A stretch of 64,000 bases of DNA. Origin: Acinetobacter haemolyticus (GTDB taxonomy: Bacteria; Pseudomonadota; Gammaproteobacteria; Pseudomonadales; Moraxellaceae). Numbering within the stretch: position 1 is the first letter of the stretch; each line of letters opens with the position of its first letter. The notes under the pieces are model-generated. The model was given only the letters and a program-made list of their open reading frames with translations. It was not told the DNA's origin and searched no databases. Below, piece after piece: positions 49,264 through 57,786 of this stretch. The stretch lies in assembly GCF_900406815.1 (NCBI RefSeq), contig NZ_OVCN01000017.1:1-64000 (forward strand), read 5' to 3'. A program made the translations under genes and the position numbers.

Positions 49264-49373
49264 CAAGCGCAGAGCGCTTGACGTAATTCAGGCAAGAAGC
49301 TTCGCTTCTTGAAATCCCGTACTGCCGCAGGCGTAGCCTTTAGCGTAAATTTGGCTAAAAGCTATCGCTTTTA
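49264..49373. repeat. Cluster of stem-loops at the 3' end of guaA
   Basis: Three perfect short hairpins in 110 bp: CAAGCGC-AGA-GCGCTTG (49264-49280), CAAGAAGC-TTC-GCTTCTTG (49293-49311) and TAAAAGC-TATC-GCTTTTA (49356-49373). Two carry GC-closed triloops. They are read into the guaA mRNA tail and could protect its 3' end or act as a REP-like element. Confidence 0.6.
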
Positions 49374-49385
49374 AAAAGACCGAAT

Positions 49386-50954
49386 TTACTCCCACTCAAT
49401 CGTTGCTGGTGGCTTAGATGACACATCATAAACAACGCGTGAAACATCTTTGATTTCATTCATGATACGGGTTGAGATTTTATCAACTAACTCATATGGC
49501 AAGTGAGCAAAACGCGCAGTCATAAAGTCAACGGTTTCCACCGCACGAAGTGCAATCACCCATGCATAACGACGACCATCACCTACCACACCCACTGATT
49601 TCACAGGTTGGAATACAGCAAATGCTTGAGCTGTTTTGTCATACCAACCGCTTGCACGAAGCTCTTGCATGAAGATGTCATCCGCAAGACGAAGAATATC
49701 TGCATATTCTTTTTTCACTTCACCCAAAATACGCACGCCCAAACCTGGACCTGGGAATGGATGACGGTAAATCATGCTATGCGGTAAACCAAGTGTTGTA
49801 CCGAGTTTACGGACTTCATCTTTGAACAAGTCACGTAATGGTTCCACGAGATCAAAAGCTAAGTCTTCTGGTAAACCACCCACGTTATGGTGTGATTTGA
49901 TCACGTGTGCTTTACCTTGTTTGCTTGCAGCAGATTCGATTACATCTGGGTAAATCGTACCTTGAGCCAAGAATTTCACGCCATCTAACTTACGTGCTTC
50001 TTCAGCAAAAACTTCGATAAACTCACGACCAATAATTTTACGTTTTTTCTCAGGATCAACTTCACCTGCCAATGCTGTCAAGAAACGTTCTTCAGCATCT
50101 GCACGAATGACGCGGATCCCCATGTTATCTGCGAACATTTGCATCACTTGATCGCCTTCATTTAAACGAAGTAAACCATTGTCTACAAATACACAAGTCA
50201 ACTGGTCGCCAATCGCTTTATGTAACAATGCGGCTACAACAGATGAATCCACACCACCAGATAAACCTAATAAAACCTTTTCATCACCGATTTGCTCACG
50301 CAACTGTTCTACACGTAAGTCGATAATATGTTCAGGTGTCCAAAGACCACGACAGCCACAAATCTGATGAACAAAGTTTGAAAGTAATTCTGCACCTTTC
50401 GCTGTATGCGTCACTTCTGGGTGGAATTGCACGCCGTAGAAACGACGTTTTTCATCGCTGACTGCAGCAAATGGACAGCTTGGTGTGCTTGCTGTTACTT
50501 GGAAACCTTCTGGAATTGCGCTGACTTTATCGCCATGACTCATCCATACATGAAGTTGGTTTTCACGATCTTGTAATTTGCCGATTAATTGGTCACGCAC
50601 CAAAATATCGACTTCTGCATAACCAAACTCATGTACTGTACCTGGCTCTACTTTACCGCCAAGTTGTTCAGACATGGTTTGTAAACCATAGCAAATACCT
50701 AAAACAGGTACACCTAATTCAAATACGATCTGCGGTGCACGTGGACTGCCTAGTTCATGCACGCTCTCAGGTCCACCTGACAAGATAATCCCGTTTGGAT
50801 TAAATGCACGAATGTCTTCTTCAGACATATCATATGCATACATTTCAGAATAGACACCTGCTTCACGTACTCGACGTGCAATGAGCTGGCTATATTGAGA
50901 GCCGAAATCCAAGATAAGGATACGATCTTCAGTAATTTGAGTATTGGTCGTCAT
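49386..50954 (-). CDS. guaA: GMP synthase (glutamine-hydrolysing)
   Basis: A 522-residue enzyme making GMP from XMP with glutamine and ATP. The class I amidotransferase domain (about 10-200) has Cys88 in GICYGLQ and His178/Glu180 in FHPEVTHT. The PP-loop SGGVDSS lies at 232-238. The C-terminal dimerisation domain is complete and ends PPATIEWE. Normal length. Confidence 0.98.
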   Translation of the reverse strand: MTTNTQITEDRILILDFGSQYSQLIARRVREAGVYSEMYAYDMSEEDIRAFNPNGIILSGGPESVHELGSPRAPQIVFELGVPVLGICYGLQTMSEQLGGKVEPGTVHEFGYAEVDILVRDQLIGKLQDRENQLHVWMSHGDKVSAIPEGFQVTASTPSCPFAAVSDEKRRFYGVQFHPEVTHTAKGAELLSNFVHQICGCRGLWTPEHIIDLRVEQLREQIGDEKVLLGLSGGVDSSVVAALLHKAIGDQLTCVFVDNGLLRLNEGDQVMQMFADNMGIRVIRADAEERFLTALAGEVDPEKKRKIIGREFIEVFAEEARKLDGVKFLAQGTIYPDVIESAASKQGKAHVIKSHHNVGGLPEDLAFDLVEPLRDLFKDEVRKLGTTLGLPHSMIYRHPFPGPGLGVRILGEVKKEYADILRLADDIFMQELRASGWYDKTAQAFAVFQPVKSVGVVGDGRRYAWVIALRAVETVDFMTARFAHLPYELVDKISTRIMNEIKDVSRVVYDVSSKPPATIEWE

Positions 50955-51393
50955 GGCTAATCAGAATGGCAAATGAAATAAGCGCCATATTCTAGCATTT
51001 TTCACGCTTTGGCGCATCGCAATTCATCATCTATCTAATTTTTTAATTACTGGCAGCAATCGTCACTGATATTTAAGTTAAAAATTTGTAAGACAACCGA
51101 CAAAAAGAGAGCTAAATCAACATTTCTAGTGAATTCTGCTCAACACAAAACAAAAATTGGTGCTAAGATGATGTGGCGAAAACTTGCATTACCACGGAAA
51201 GGTACTCAATTACCGCCATCGTTTCCTTCTTTTGAATTAATGGATTTCGATGTCCTTGAGAAAAAGGAAAACTAAAGGGGACTGAAAGCCTAACTTTATT
51301 ATTGGTGAATGACCAATACCCCAACCATATCACTATCATCTATGGCTTGCTTTTTCACAAGCAACAATTAGGACTTGAAGGACCAATAAAATA
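50955..51393. other. 439-bp gap between guaA and DUF445 gene
   Basis: The region near guaA holds TAGAAT (minus strand, 50989-50994), a possible -10 for guaA without a good -35. A small open frame lies at 51168-51275 (listed separately). The rest is A/T-rich sequence with no further gene I can support. Confidence 0.45.
51168..51275 (+). CDS. Possible 35-residue small protein
   Basis: A frame of 35 codons starting ATGATG and ending at TAA reads MMWRKLALPRKGTQLPPSFP, then 15 further residues ending EKKEN. The composition looks protein-like (basic start, Pro-rich middle, charged end). The ribosome site is weak. It lies in an otherwise empty gap before the DUF445 gene and in the same direction. 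Could be a real small gene or chance. Confidence 0.35.
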   Translation: MMWRKLALPRKGTQLPPSFPSFELMDFDVLEKKEN

Positions 51394-52632
51394 ATGTTTC
51401 AAGAAATGATTGCGGATTTTCAACAGAATTTCTGGTTATATATTTCCATCCCGTTTATCAGTGGTTTAATTGGCTATGTGACGAAAGTCGTTGCTGTTCA
51501 AATGATGTTTTCACCACTTGAATTTAAAGGCCTTAAACTATTTGGTTTACCCATTGGGTGGCAAGGGATTGTTCCACGCAAAGCTGAAAAAATGGCGACC
51601 ACAGCCGTTGAGCTAATGACCTCAAAGCTGATCAAACCTGAAGAAATTTTTGCTCGGCTCGATCCAAAACGCATCGCACAAGAAATCGAAAAACCGCTCA
51701 TGGCTGCGGCAGAAGACATTACCCGTGAAGTTGCGCAACAGTACCAACCGGGTTTGTGGGAAGGTATGCCAGAGTTTGCACGTCAGAAACTCATTAAACG
51801 TGTACAGGCCAAAGCGCCTGAGATTGTTGAACATATCATGGGCGAAGTACAAAAAGATGTTGCCAAGTACTTCGATATCAAACACATGGTCGTCAACAAC
51901 CTGCTCAAAGATAAGCGCTTACTCAACGAAATCTTTAAAAAAGTCGGCAAACAAGAATTTAAATTCTTTAGTAATGTCGGCTTTATTTTTGGTTTCGGGA
52001 TTGGTGTGATCCAAATGTTCTGCTGGGTTGTCACACAAGGTAAATATCCTTGGATGCTGCCGTTGTTTGGCGGATTCGTCGGTTTCTTTAGTGACTGGAT
52101 CGCTTTGCAAATGATGTTTAGACCACTTCATCCCAAAAAGGTGATGGGCTTTACATGGCAAGGTCTATTTATTAAACGTCAAAATGAAGTTGCCGCCGAT
52201 TATGCTGCCTTGATTTCTAAACAGTTACTTACCTCTCGCAACATGATGGAAGAACTTTTTTCAGGTACACATTCTGACAAAGTGATTGAATTGGTCAGTC
52301 GCCATGTAAAGCAAGAAATTGATTTACAAGCGGGTGTGGTTCGTCCTTTGGTGGTGTATGCCATTGGTGGTGAGAAATACCAAAACCTGAAAGCGGACGT
52401 TGCTGAACGTATTCTGCAGCAACTACCAGATACCATGCGTTATGTGGAATCATATGCTGAAGATGCCATGAATGTACGTAACACCTTGGTTGAACGCATG
52501 CAGAAGCTTAGCCCTGAAGAATTTGAAGGCATGCTCCGCCCTGCCTTTAAAGAAGATGAGTGGGCACTGATTATCGTTGGTGCAGTACTGGGCTTTATGG
52601 TCGGTGAAATGCAAATTTTGTTTATGCTTTAA
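51394..52632 (+). CDS. DUF445 family membrane protein
   Basis: A 412-residue protein. Hydrophobic segments lie at about 15-40, 192-215, 222-245 and 393-412. Two internal copies of a motif (VQMMFSPLEFKG...GWQGIVPRKAEKMA at about 35-68, and LQMMFRPLHPKK...TWQGLFIKRQNEVA at about 238-268) indicate an internal duplication. A helical charged region separates them. DUF445 function is unknown; it is a predicted inner-membrane protein. GAAGGA precedes the ATG at 11-base spacing. Confidence 0.85.
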   Translation: MFQEMIADFQQNFWLYISIPFISGLIGYVTKVVAVQMMFSPLEFKGLKLFGLPIGWQGIVPRKAEKMATTAVELMTSKLIKPEEIFARLDPKRIAQEIEKPLMAAAEDITREVAQQYQPGLWEGMPEFARQKLIKRVQAKAPEIVEHIMGEVQKDVAKYFDIKHMVVNNLLKDKRLLNEIFKKVGKQEFKFFSNVGFIFGFGIGVIQMFCWVVTQGKYPWMLPLFGGFVGFFSDWIALQMMFRPLHPKKVMGFTWQGLFIKRQNEVAADYAALISKQLLTSRNMMEELFSGTHSDKVIELVSRHVKQEIDLQAGVVRPLVVYAIGGEKYQNLKADVAERILQQLPDTMRYVESYAEDAMNVRNTLVERMQKLSPEEFEGMLRPAFKEDEWALIIVGAVLGFMVGEMQILFML

Positions 52633-52645
52633 ACTTAAAAACCTT

Positions 52646-52689
52646 CTAAATACAAAAAAGGAAGCAAATGCTTCCTTTTTTGTATTTAG
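52646..52689. terminator. Strong bidirectional terminator
   Basis: A long palindrome centred on GCAAATGC, arms CTAAATACAAAAAAGGAAGCA and its complement, 21 bp per arm. It separates the convergent DUF445 and YgiW-like genes. Confidence 0.85.
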
Positions 52690-52693
52690 AGAC

Positions 52694-53062
52694 TTAATGA
52701 TGATGCTTTTCGATCTTGATCACTTCTATATCGGTAGGCTTATAGCGATGGGTATCGACTTCACCAACTAAACGAACATGATCACCTACTTTCAATCCTG
52801 CCTTACGCCAAATATCATCATCGACTTCGATGCTAATTGTTCCCGTACGATCTTTAAACTCATAATGATCACTGTTTAAATGTTTCGTAATTTGCCCCAT
52901 GAGTGTCACTCCAGTTTCATCTGGTAATTGAGCAACCTGACTGACAGTTACGACATTTTTAGCAGCTTCTTGTATGAGTACATAATCCTCTTTACCTGCC
53001 CAAGTTTGGCTAGATAATGACAGTATCAATCCAATCGTACATCCAGCAATGATTTTTCTCAT
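52694..53062 (-). CDS. YgiW/YdeI-family periplasmic OB-fold protein
   Basis: A 122-residue protein with a signal peptide cleaved after TWA (about 22) and a BOF/OB-fold domain (about 35-118) with VTLMGQITKHL, YEFKDRTGTISIEVDDDIW and VGEVD. Family members protect against stress such as peroxide and cations. Its tail ends HHH. AAGG precedes the ATG. Confidence 0.87.
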   Translation of the reverse strand: MRKIIAGCTIGLILSLSSQTWAGKEDYVLIQEAAKNVVTVSQVAQLPDETGVTLMGQITKHLNSDHYEFKDRTGTISIEVDDDIWRKAGLKVGDHVRLVGEVDTHRYKPTDIEVIKIEKHHH

Positions 53063-53197
53063 TTTTACTTACCTTCTTTTTGAATCTAATCATAGCTAAG
53101 CAAAAAAATAAGTAGATGTCGGCTTACATTTGTAATGAACGGTAAATTTCTCTATTGAATTAGCCCCCTCGGCAGCTTAAACCAAGGGGATCACAGA

Positions 53198-53620
53198 TTA
53201 ATTTTCGATTTTATGATCTAAGCTCAAACGCCCCGCGCCATACAACATTAAATAGAATAACCCGCCAGCCATTGCTAAGTTTTTCATAAAATTGATTTGT
53301 TGTGCCTGATCATCTGCACCATGAAAAATAAAAGCAGTCAGAATACTAAATACCCCTAAACCAAATGCAGCAAAACGCGCTTGGAATCCAAATAACAACG
53401 CCAAACCACCACCAAATTCAACGAGAATGGTTAATGGTAACATGGCAGCAGGCACCCCCATGGCTTCCATATAACCCGCTGTCGCGCTATAGGCCGTAAG
53501 CTTGCCCCATCCTGCGATAATAAAAATATATGCCATGAGAATTCGTGCAATTAAAGTTACGACATTTTCGACGCCAGTTTGCGTAACAATATTTTTGACA
53601 ACAACATTCGGATTAAACAT
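53198..53620 (-). CDS. DoxX-family membrane protein
   Basis: A 140-residue protein with four membrane segments (about 25-45, 60-82, 86-105, 115-132). Motifs include ARILMAYIFIIAGWGKL and the FGGGLALLFGFQARFAAFGLG segment. DoxX-like proteins are associated with respiratory or redox functions, but this one is unassigned. The ATG at 53620 has GGAA upstream; the frame before it is not needed. Confidence 0.85.
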   Translation of the reverse strand: MFNPNVVVKNIVTQTGVENVVTLIARILMAYIFIIAGWGKLTAYSATAGYMEAMGVPAAMLPLTILVEFGGGLALLFGFQARFAAFGLGVFSILTAFIFHGADDQAQQINFMKNLAMAGGLFYLMLYGAGRLSLDHKIEN

Positions 53621-53845
53621 AATAAATTCCACACTGTTTGTTTTTTGACATAACAACAGTGTATGTATGTTTTATTTTGCAATAAACACAATATTAGTTA
53701 ATGCATCGTTCTATATTTGAAACAAAGAATAAAATTAATAAGCGACTTCGCGTCAACCCCTGTTACCAATTAATTTGCTTTTTATACTGACATTCCATTG
53801 CTGCACTGCTAGGATTTAGCTCAAATTTATAGCGTTAACATTTTC

Positions 53846-54487
53846 ATGGAACTCATTGATTTTATTCTACACGTTGACCAACACTTACTTGAGTTTATCA
53901 ATAATTACGGCGTTTGGATCTATGCCATTTTATTTTTGATTATCTTTGTCGAAACAGGCTTTGTCGTGATGCCTTTTTTGCCTGGAGATAGCTTACTTTT
54001 TGCTGCAGGGGCATTAGCAGCATCAACGGGTGTAATGGATCCTTGGGTACTGGGTGTTTTATTATTTATTGCAGCGGTACTGGGCGACACAGTTAATTAT
54101 CATATTGGTCATTATATTGGCCCTAAAGTCTTTGAAACCAACTCCCGATTTATTAACAAACAACACCTTCTGAAAACTCAACAATTCTTTGAGCATCATG
54201 GTGGCAAAACCATTATTTTCGCTCGTTTTGTGCCTTTTGCACGTACTTTCGCTCCGTTTGTCGCGGGTGCGGGCAGTATGAATTATAAATATTTCCTGAG
54301 TTATAACGTGATTGGGGCATTCTGTTGGATCTCCTCTTTTATCACGCTAGGTTATTTATTTGGCAATATGCCAATCGTCAAAGATAATTTCACTTATTTA
54401 ATTTTCGGTATCATTATTATTAGTGTTTTACCAGGCGTCATTGGCTTTGCTCGCCAAAAACTGAATCAACGTAAAGCATCCTCGTGA
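53846..54487 (+). CDS. DedA-family membrane protein
   Basis: A 213-residue inner-membrane protein with about five segments. The key motif FARFVPFARTFAPFVAGAGSM (about 132-152; conserved Arg residues) and the N-terminal FVVMPFLPGDSLLFAAG are present. DedA proteins are lipid flippases/scramblases for undecaprenyl phosphate or phospholipids and are needed for envelope integrity. Convergent with the LysE gene, 24 bp apart. Confidence 0.9.
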   Translation: MELIDFILHVDQHLLEFINNYGVWIYAILFLIIFVETGFVVMPFLPGDSLLFAAGALAASTGVMDPWVLGVLLFIAAVLGDTVNYHIGHYIGPKVFETNSRFINKQHLLKTQQFFEHHGGKTIIFARFVPFARTFAPFVAGAGSMNYKYFLSYNVIGAFCWISSFITLGYLFGNMPIVKDNFTYLIFGIIIISVLPGVIGFARQKLNQRKASS

Positions 54488-54511
54488 TGCTATGGTCTTC
54501 GCTGATATGGT

Positions 54512-55102
54512 TTAAAACACCCGAAACACCATGGGTAACATACAAATAATCAGTAACATCGCCGATCCTTTATATAAATGGTCGGCTTTAATTCCAGCAA
54601 AGCTTCCTGTCAACAAAGCACGTCCAAACACCATCCAAAAGATTGAAACTGGAATTAAAATCAAACTAAAGATCGCAAATACGATGGCCGCATTTTGAAC
54701 AGAATTCCATGCTTCTGGTGGGAAAATCCCTGCTGCGAGCAACACTGTTTTCGGGTTTTTTAAGGTCGATACAAACAGTTGAGTAGGACGAATGTGTTGA
54801 TGGCGTTGATCATGTTTCTGTAGATGCGAGCTTTTCCAGAGATGGAAAGCCATCCACAGTACATATAATAAGCTGCCAACATGTAGCATCACATCGAAAG
54901 CGGGCCAAATCGGTTCAAATAGATGAATAAAAAGTGCCCACAAACTGATGCCGTAAATGTACCCCAGCCATTCTACTGGGATAAAAACAAGCGTCTTGGG
55001 AACACCGTGTTGGTGGGTTGCACTGGCAAGCATAGCATTGGTTGGACCAGGGATAAGTAATACCGCCAGCATCGCCAAAACAAAAAACCAACTCTCAATC
55101 AT
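54512..55102 (-). CDS. LysE-family transporter
   Basis: A 196-residue protein with about six segments, opening LLIPGPTNAMLASATHQHG, the LysE/RhtB signature. Shorter than the LysE at 38081-38707 and only distantly alike. The ATG at 55102 is the best family fit but has a weak ribosome site; a longer frame reaches 55162. Substrate unknown. Confidence 0.82.
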   Translation of the reverse strand: MIESWFFVLAMLAVLLIPGPTNAMLASATHQHGVPKTLVFIPVEWLGYIYGISLWALFIHLFEPIWPAFDVMLHVGSLLYVLWMAFHLWKSSHLQKHDQRHQHIRPTQLFVSTLKNPKTVLLAAGIFPPEAWNSVQNAAIVFAIFSLILIPVSIFWMVFGRALLTGSFAGIKADHLYKGSAMLLIICMLPMVFRVF

Positions 55103-55264
55103 AGATATACCGAACAACCAGACATGGGCGCCACGATAAACGAATTTAGGGCAGACAGACAAGTTCTAAGAAATGAGCAATGCAGGCTGAAAGAGACAAT
55201 AATGGCTAATTTAAATTATAAAATATTGATTTTTATAAATTTCAATTGAAACATTTTGCTAATA

Positions 55265-55306
55265 TTTAGTTTTATCGCCATAGCCAGCTATGGCGATAAA
55301 ACTAAA
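55265..55306 (-). terminator. Long perfect palindrome, terminator
   Basis: A 20-bp perfect stem (arm TTTAGTTTTATCGCCATAGC) with a two-base loop, 5 bp beyond the lipoprotein stop. The stem is longer and more perfect than an ordinary terminator. The remaining 55103-55264 gap shows nothing else. Confidence 0.75.
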
Positions 55307-55311
55307 ATAAA

Positions 55312-55698
55312 TTATTTTGTGCGTTGCTTCACAATAATTGGACAACCCTTAAATTGGGCAGCTTGCACAATCGCGTCTTGTTGACCCAGTACTTTCGCCA
55401 ATTCAGTGTTCTTGGTATTCATGGACTGTCCCATGTTTACAGAAACAGAAGGACCAAAGCCCCAGCCGCCTTTACCCCAACCACCACCGAGTCCGACACC
55501 GACCCCAACACCTGTACGTTTTGGTGTTTGCACACCATTATCAATATAGTGTTGGATACGATTGTACTCAGCTTGCAATTGTTGGCAGTTCAAAGCTTGA
55601 TATTGGGTAGGCGAAACATAAGCGGGTTTAACCGTCGATGCACAAGCACCTAATAACAAACTGACAGCCAAAACTGGCATCCAATATAAGCGTTTCAT
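55312..55698 (-). CDS. Putative lipoprotein with glycine-rich segment
   Basis: A 128-residue protein with lipobox LLLGAC (Cys about 19). The middle (about 63-83) is glycine-rich (GVGVGVGLGGGWGKGGWGFG) and helical stretches lie on both sides. The C-terminus has a Cys in FKGCPIIV that could pair with Cys38 in ALNCQQL. Function unknown. 10 bp after the ParA gene on the same strand. Confidence 0.78.
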   Translation of the reverse strand: MKRLYWMPVLAVSLLLGACASTVKPAYVSPTQYQALNCQQLQAEYNRIQHYIDNGVQTPKRTGVGVGVGLGGGWGKGGWGFGPSVSVNMGQSMNTKNTELAKVLGQQDAIVQAAQFKGCPIIVKQRTK

Positions 55699-55707
55699 AA
55701 TGTTCTC

Positions 55708-56550
55708 TTATTGCTTAGATTCAATCTCATTGAACAAAGTGACATAAGCAAGAGTCAGTTTGTGTTCAGATGCCAAATGAATCAACGGTAAATTCTTTTG
55801 ATGCGATTCTTTCATCAATACAGATGGTGGCAACATACTTGCTAACACAGGTAAACCTTCATCGATTAACTGTTGAACCACTTCACGCGGTAACTTTGCT
55901 TGAGACTGGAACTGATTGACCACAATCCCTTCAATCTCTAAGCGATCATTATGATCATCTTGGGTTTCGAGAATATTTTCAATCAAAGTTTGTAACGCAC
56001 GTTTAGAAAATACATCACAATCGAATGGAATCAACACGCGATCTGCTGCAATCAGCGCAGACAATGTAAAGAAGTTAAATGCAGGTGGAGTATCTATAAA
56101 GATACGGTCATATCGCGCACTTAGTGCTTGAATCGAATCACGTAATTTATAGATTTTATGTTTACTTTCTAGCGCATGCTCTAGTGCGCCCAAACTTGGA
56201 CTTGCTGGAATCACATCTAAGTTTGCAAAGGATGTACGATGCACGTAACTGTCCAAACCTTTGCCACGTGGAACTTTAAGAATTGATCCTAGGGCATTGC
56301 CAATCAAGCTTTTTTGCTGGGTTGCACCCAAGATATCTTCAAAGAAATTTTCAATATTTGGTTCTAACGCCGCTTTATCCGCAGAATATGTTGCATCTTC
56401 ACCCAAAAGGTATTGGCTGGAGTTTGCTTGTGGATCAAGATCAATCACCAAGGTTCTCAGCCCTTGTTGAGCGCTAATCGCAGCTAGATTGATTGTAATA
56501 CTTGATTTCCCCACACCACCTTTTTGGTTAAATACCACACGCGTTAACAT
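55708..56550 (-). CDS. ParA-family ATPase, solitary
   Basis: A 280-residue deviant-Walker ATPase. KGGVGKSS (10-17), the second Lys arrangement, and LVIDLDPQANSS, IFIDTPP (Walker B-like) are typical of ParA/Soj proteins that segregate plasmids, chromosomes or large complexes. No ParB gene or parS site is next to it, and its neighbour is a lipoprotein gene, so the cargo is not evident. GAGGGAAATC precedes the ATG. Confidence 0.88.
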   Translation of the reverse strand: MLTRVVFNQKGGVGKSSITINLAAISAQQGLRTLVIDLDPQANSSQYLLGEDATYSADKAALEPNIENFFEDILGATQQKSLIGNALGSILKVPRGKGLDSYVHRTSFANLDVIPASPSLGALEHALESKHKIYKLRDSIQALSARYDRIFIDTPPAFNFFTLSALIAADRVLIPFDCDVFSKRALQTLIENILETQDDHNDRLEIEGIVVNQFQSQAKLPREVVQQLIDEGLPVLASMLPPSVLMKESHQKNLPLIHLASEHKLTLAYVTLFNEIESKQ

Positions 56551-56631
56551 GATTTCCCTCTACAATATTTTTTGTAAACTGCACGCAGTTTAACCTAGAG
56601 CCAAAACAATTACTAAAACAATGTCCAACAA

Positions 56632-57024
56632 TTACGCAAAAACAGGTTTGATCATGACTAAACCTAAGGTACCCACTAAGGCAACCGCACCGATGATAAT
56701 ACCAGCACGACGTTGGACCAGTAAGATACTGTCATCTTTACGAAAAGCTTTGATCAATGATGAGCATAACACGATGAATAAAATGACTTTGGCATAGAAC
56801 CAAGGCTGCACATCGAAGTTTTTCATCATCAATAGAATCAGTCCCGTAATCAAAATCACGGTCAATGATAAATGCTGCATCGCCACTAAGCTTTTGCGCG
56901 CGGTAGGATTCGGTTGTTCATTTTTAACACCGACAAATAAAGTTGCAGCACGTGCTACAAATGCAATGATTAACAGACTCACTGCCGACATATGAATAAT
57001 TTTAGTGAGTAAATGCGCGTCCAT
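56632..57024 (-). CDS. SirB2-family membrane protein
   Basis: A 130-residue protein with four membrane segments (about 12-30, 46-66, 74-95, 105-127). KIIHMSAVSLLIIAFVARAA and KVILFIVLCSSLIKAF resemble SirB2/SirB invasion-regulator proteins, whose function is unsettled. The ATG at 57024 has AGGA seven bases upstream. It lies 9 bp after the BolA gene. Confidence 0.82.
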   Translation of the reverse strand: MDAHLLTKIIHMSAVSLLIIAFVARAATLFVGVKNEQPNPTARKSLVAMQHLSLTVILITGLILLMMKNFDVQPWFYAKVILFIVLCSSLIKAFRKDDSILLVQRRAGIIIGAVALVGTLGLVMIKPVFA

Positions 57025-57033
57025 GATCAATCC

Positions 57034-57342
57034 TTATTGTTTAGGTGCATGTGCACAGTCTGGGCTTGCAGGTGCTTGACCTTGCCACTCGCTTGGTACA
57101 TAGGCATGAATAGCAAGTGCATGTATTTTTCCAGGGCTCATGAGTTCTGCTGCGACTGCATAAATTTTTTGATGACGTTGAACTAAACGTAATCCTTGAA
57201 ATGCTTCGCTCACGACGATCACTTTAAAGTGAGATTCTTTCCCTGGAAAATACCCCCCATGCCCAGCCGATTCGTTGATTACCTCAAGATGACTGGGGGC
57301 AAGACTTTCTAAGCGTTCAATCAATTGTTGTTCTAAGTTCAT
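57034..57342 (-). CDS. BolA-family protein
   Basis: A 102-residue BolA-fold protein. SHFKVIVVSEAFQGLRLVQRHQKIYAVAAELM-type core is present (shown by FQGLRLVQRH), with HALAIHAYVPSEW. BolA proteins work with monothiol glutaredoxins in iron-sulfur trafficking and affect cell shape. It is close to the SirB2-like and ParA genes. Confidence 0.9.
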   Translation of the reverse strand: MNLEQQLIERLESLAPSHLEVINESAGHGGYFPGKESHFKVIVVSEAFQGLRLVQRHQKIYAVAAELMSPGKIHALAIHAYVPSEWQGQAPASPDCAHAPKQ

Positions 57343-57495
57343 CAGTCACTCTATTAAGGTCAGATCGAGATTGCTCATTAGTATACATCACCCATAGATT
57401 GGTTAAACTTTTGTGCAAAATTTTGCTTTTTTCTATTTTTGGCCACGAAAATGCTTTTATTTTATGCAATTAAGCCAATTCTCTGCATAAAGTTG

Positions 57496-57523
57496 TTGAC
57501 CCTTATTTTGCTTAATGTATTAT
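57496..57523 (+). promoter_or_regulatory. Promoter of the tRNA-Gly pair
   Basis: TTGACC (57496-57501) and TATTAT (57518-57523) with a 16-base spacer, starting transcription about 7 bp before the first tRNA. Confidence 0.7.
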
Positions 57524-57532
57524 AGCTGGCAC

Positions 57533-57608
<76 letters not shown>

Positions 57609-57653
57609 GATTGGTTTTTTTAAGTGTAAGTTTTCGTAAAAACTGCTCAATAT

Positions 57654-57729
<76 letters not shown>

Positions 57730-57734
57730 AATTT

Positions 57735-57767
57735 AAAAAGCCCTAGTCGAAAGATTAGGGCTTTTTT
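57735..57767 (+). terminator. Terminator of the tRNA operon
   Basis: An 8-bp stem CCCTAGTC with a GAAA tetraloop closing GATTAGGG (one G-U pair), flanked by AAAAAG and CTTTTTT. Confidence 0.88.
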
Positions 57768-57786
57768 CTGTCTATACCTTCAGTAA

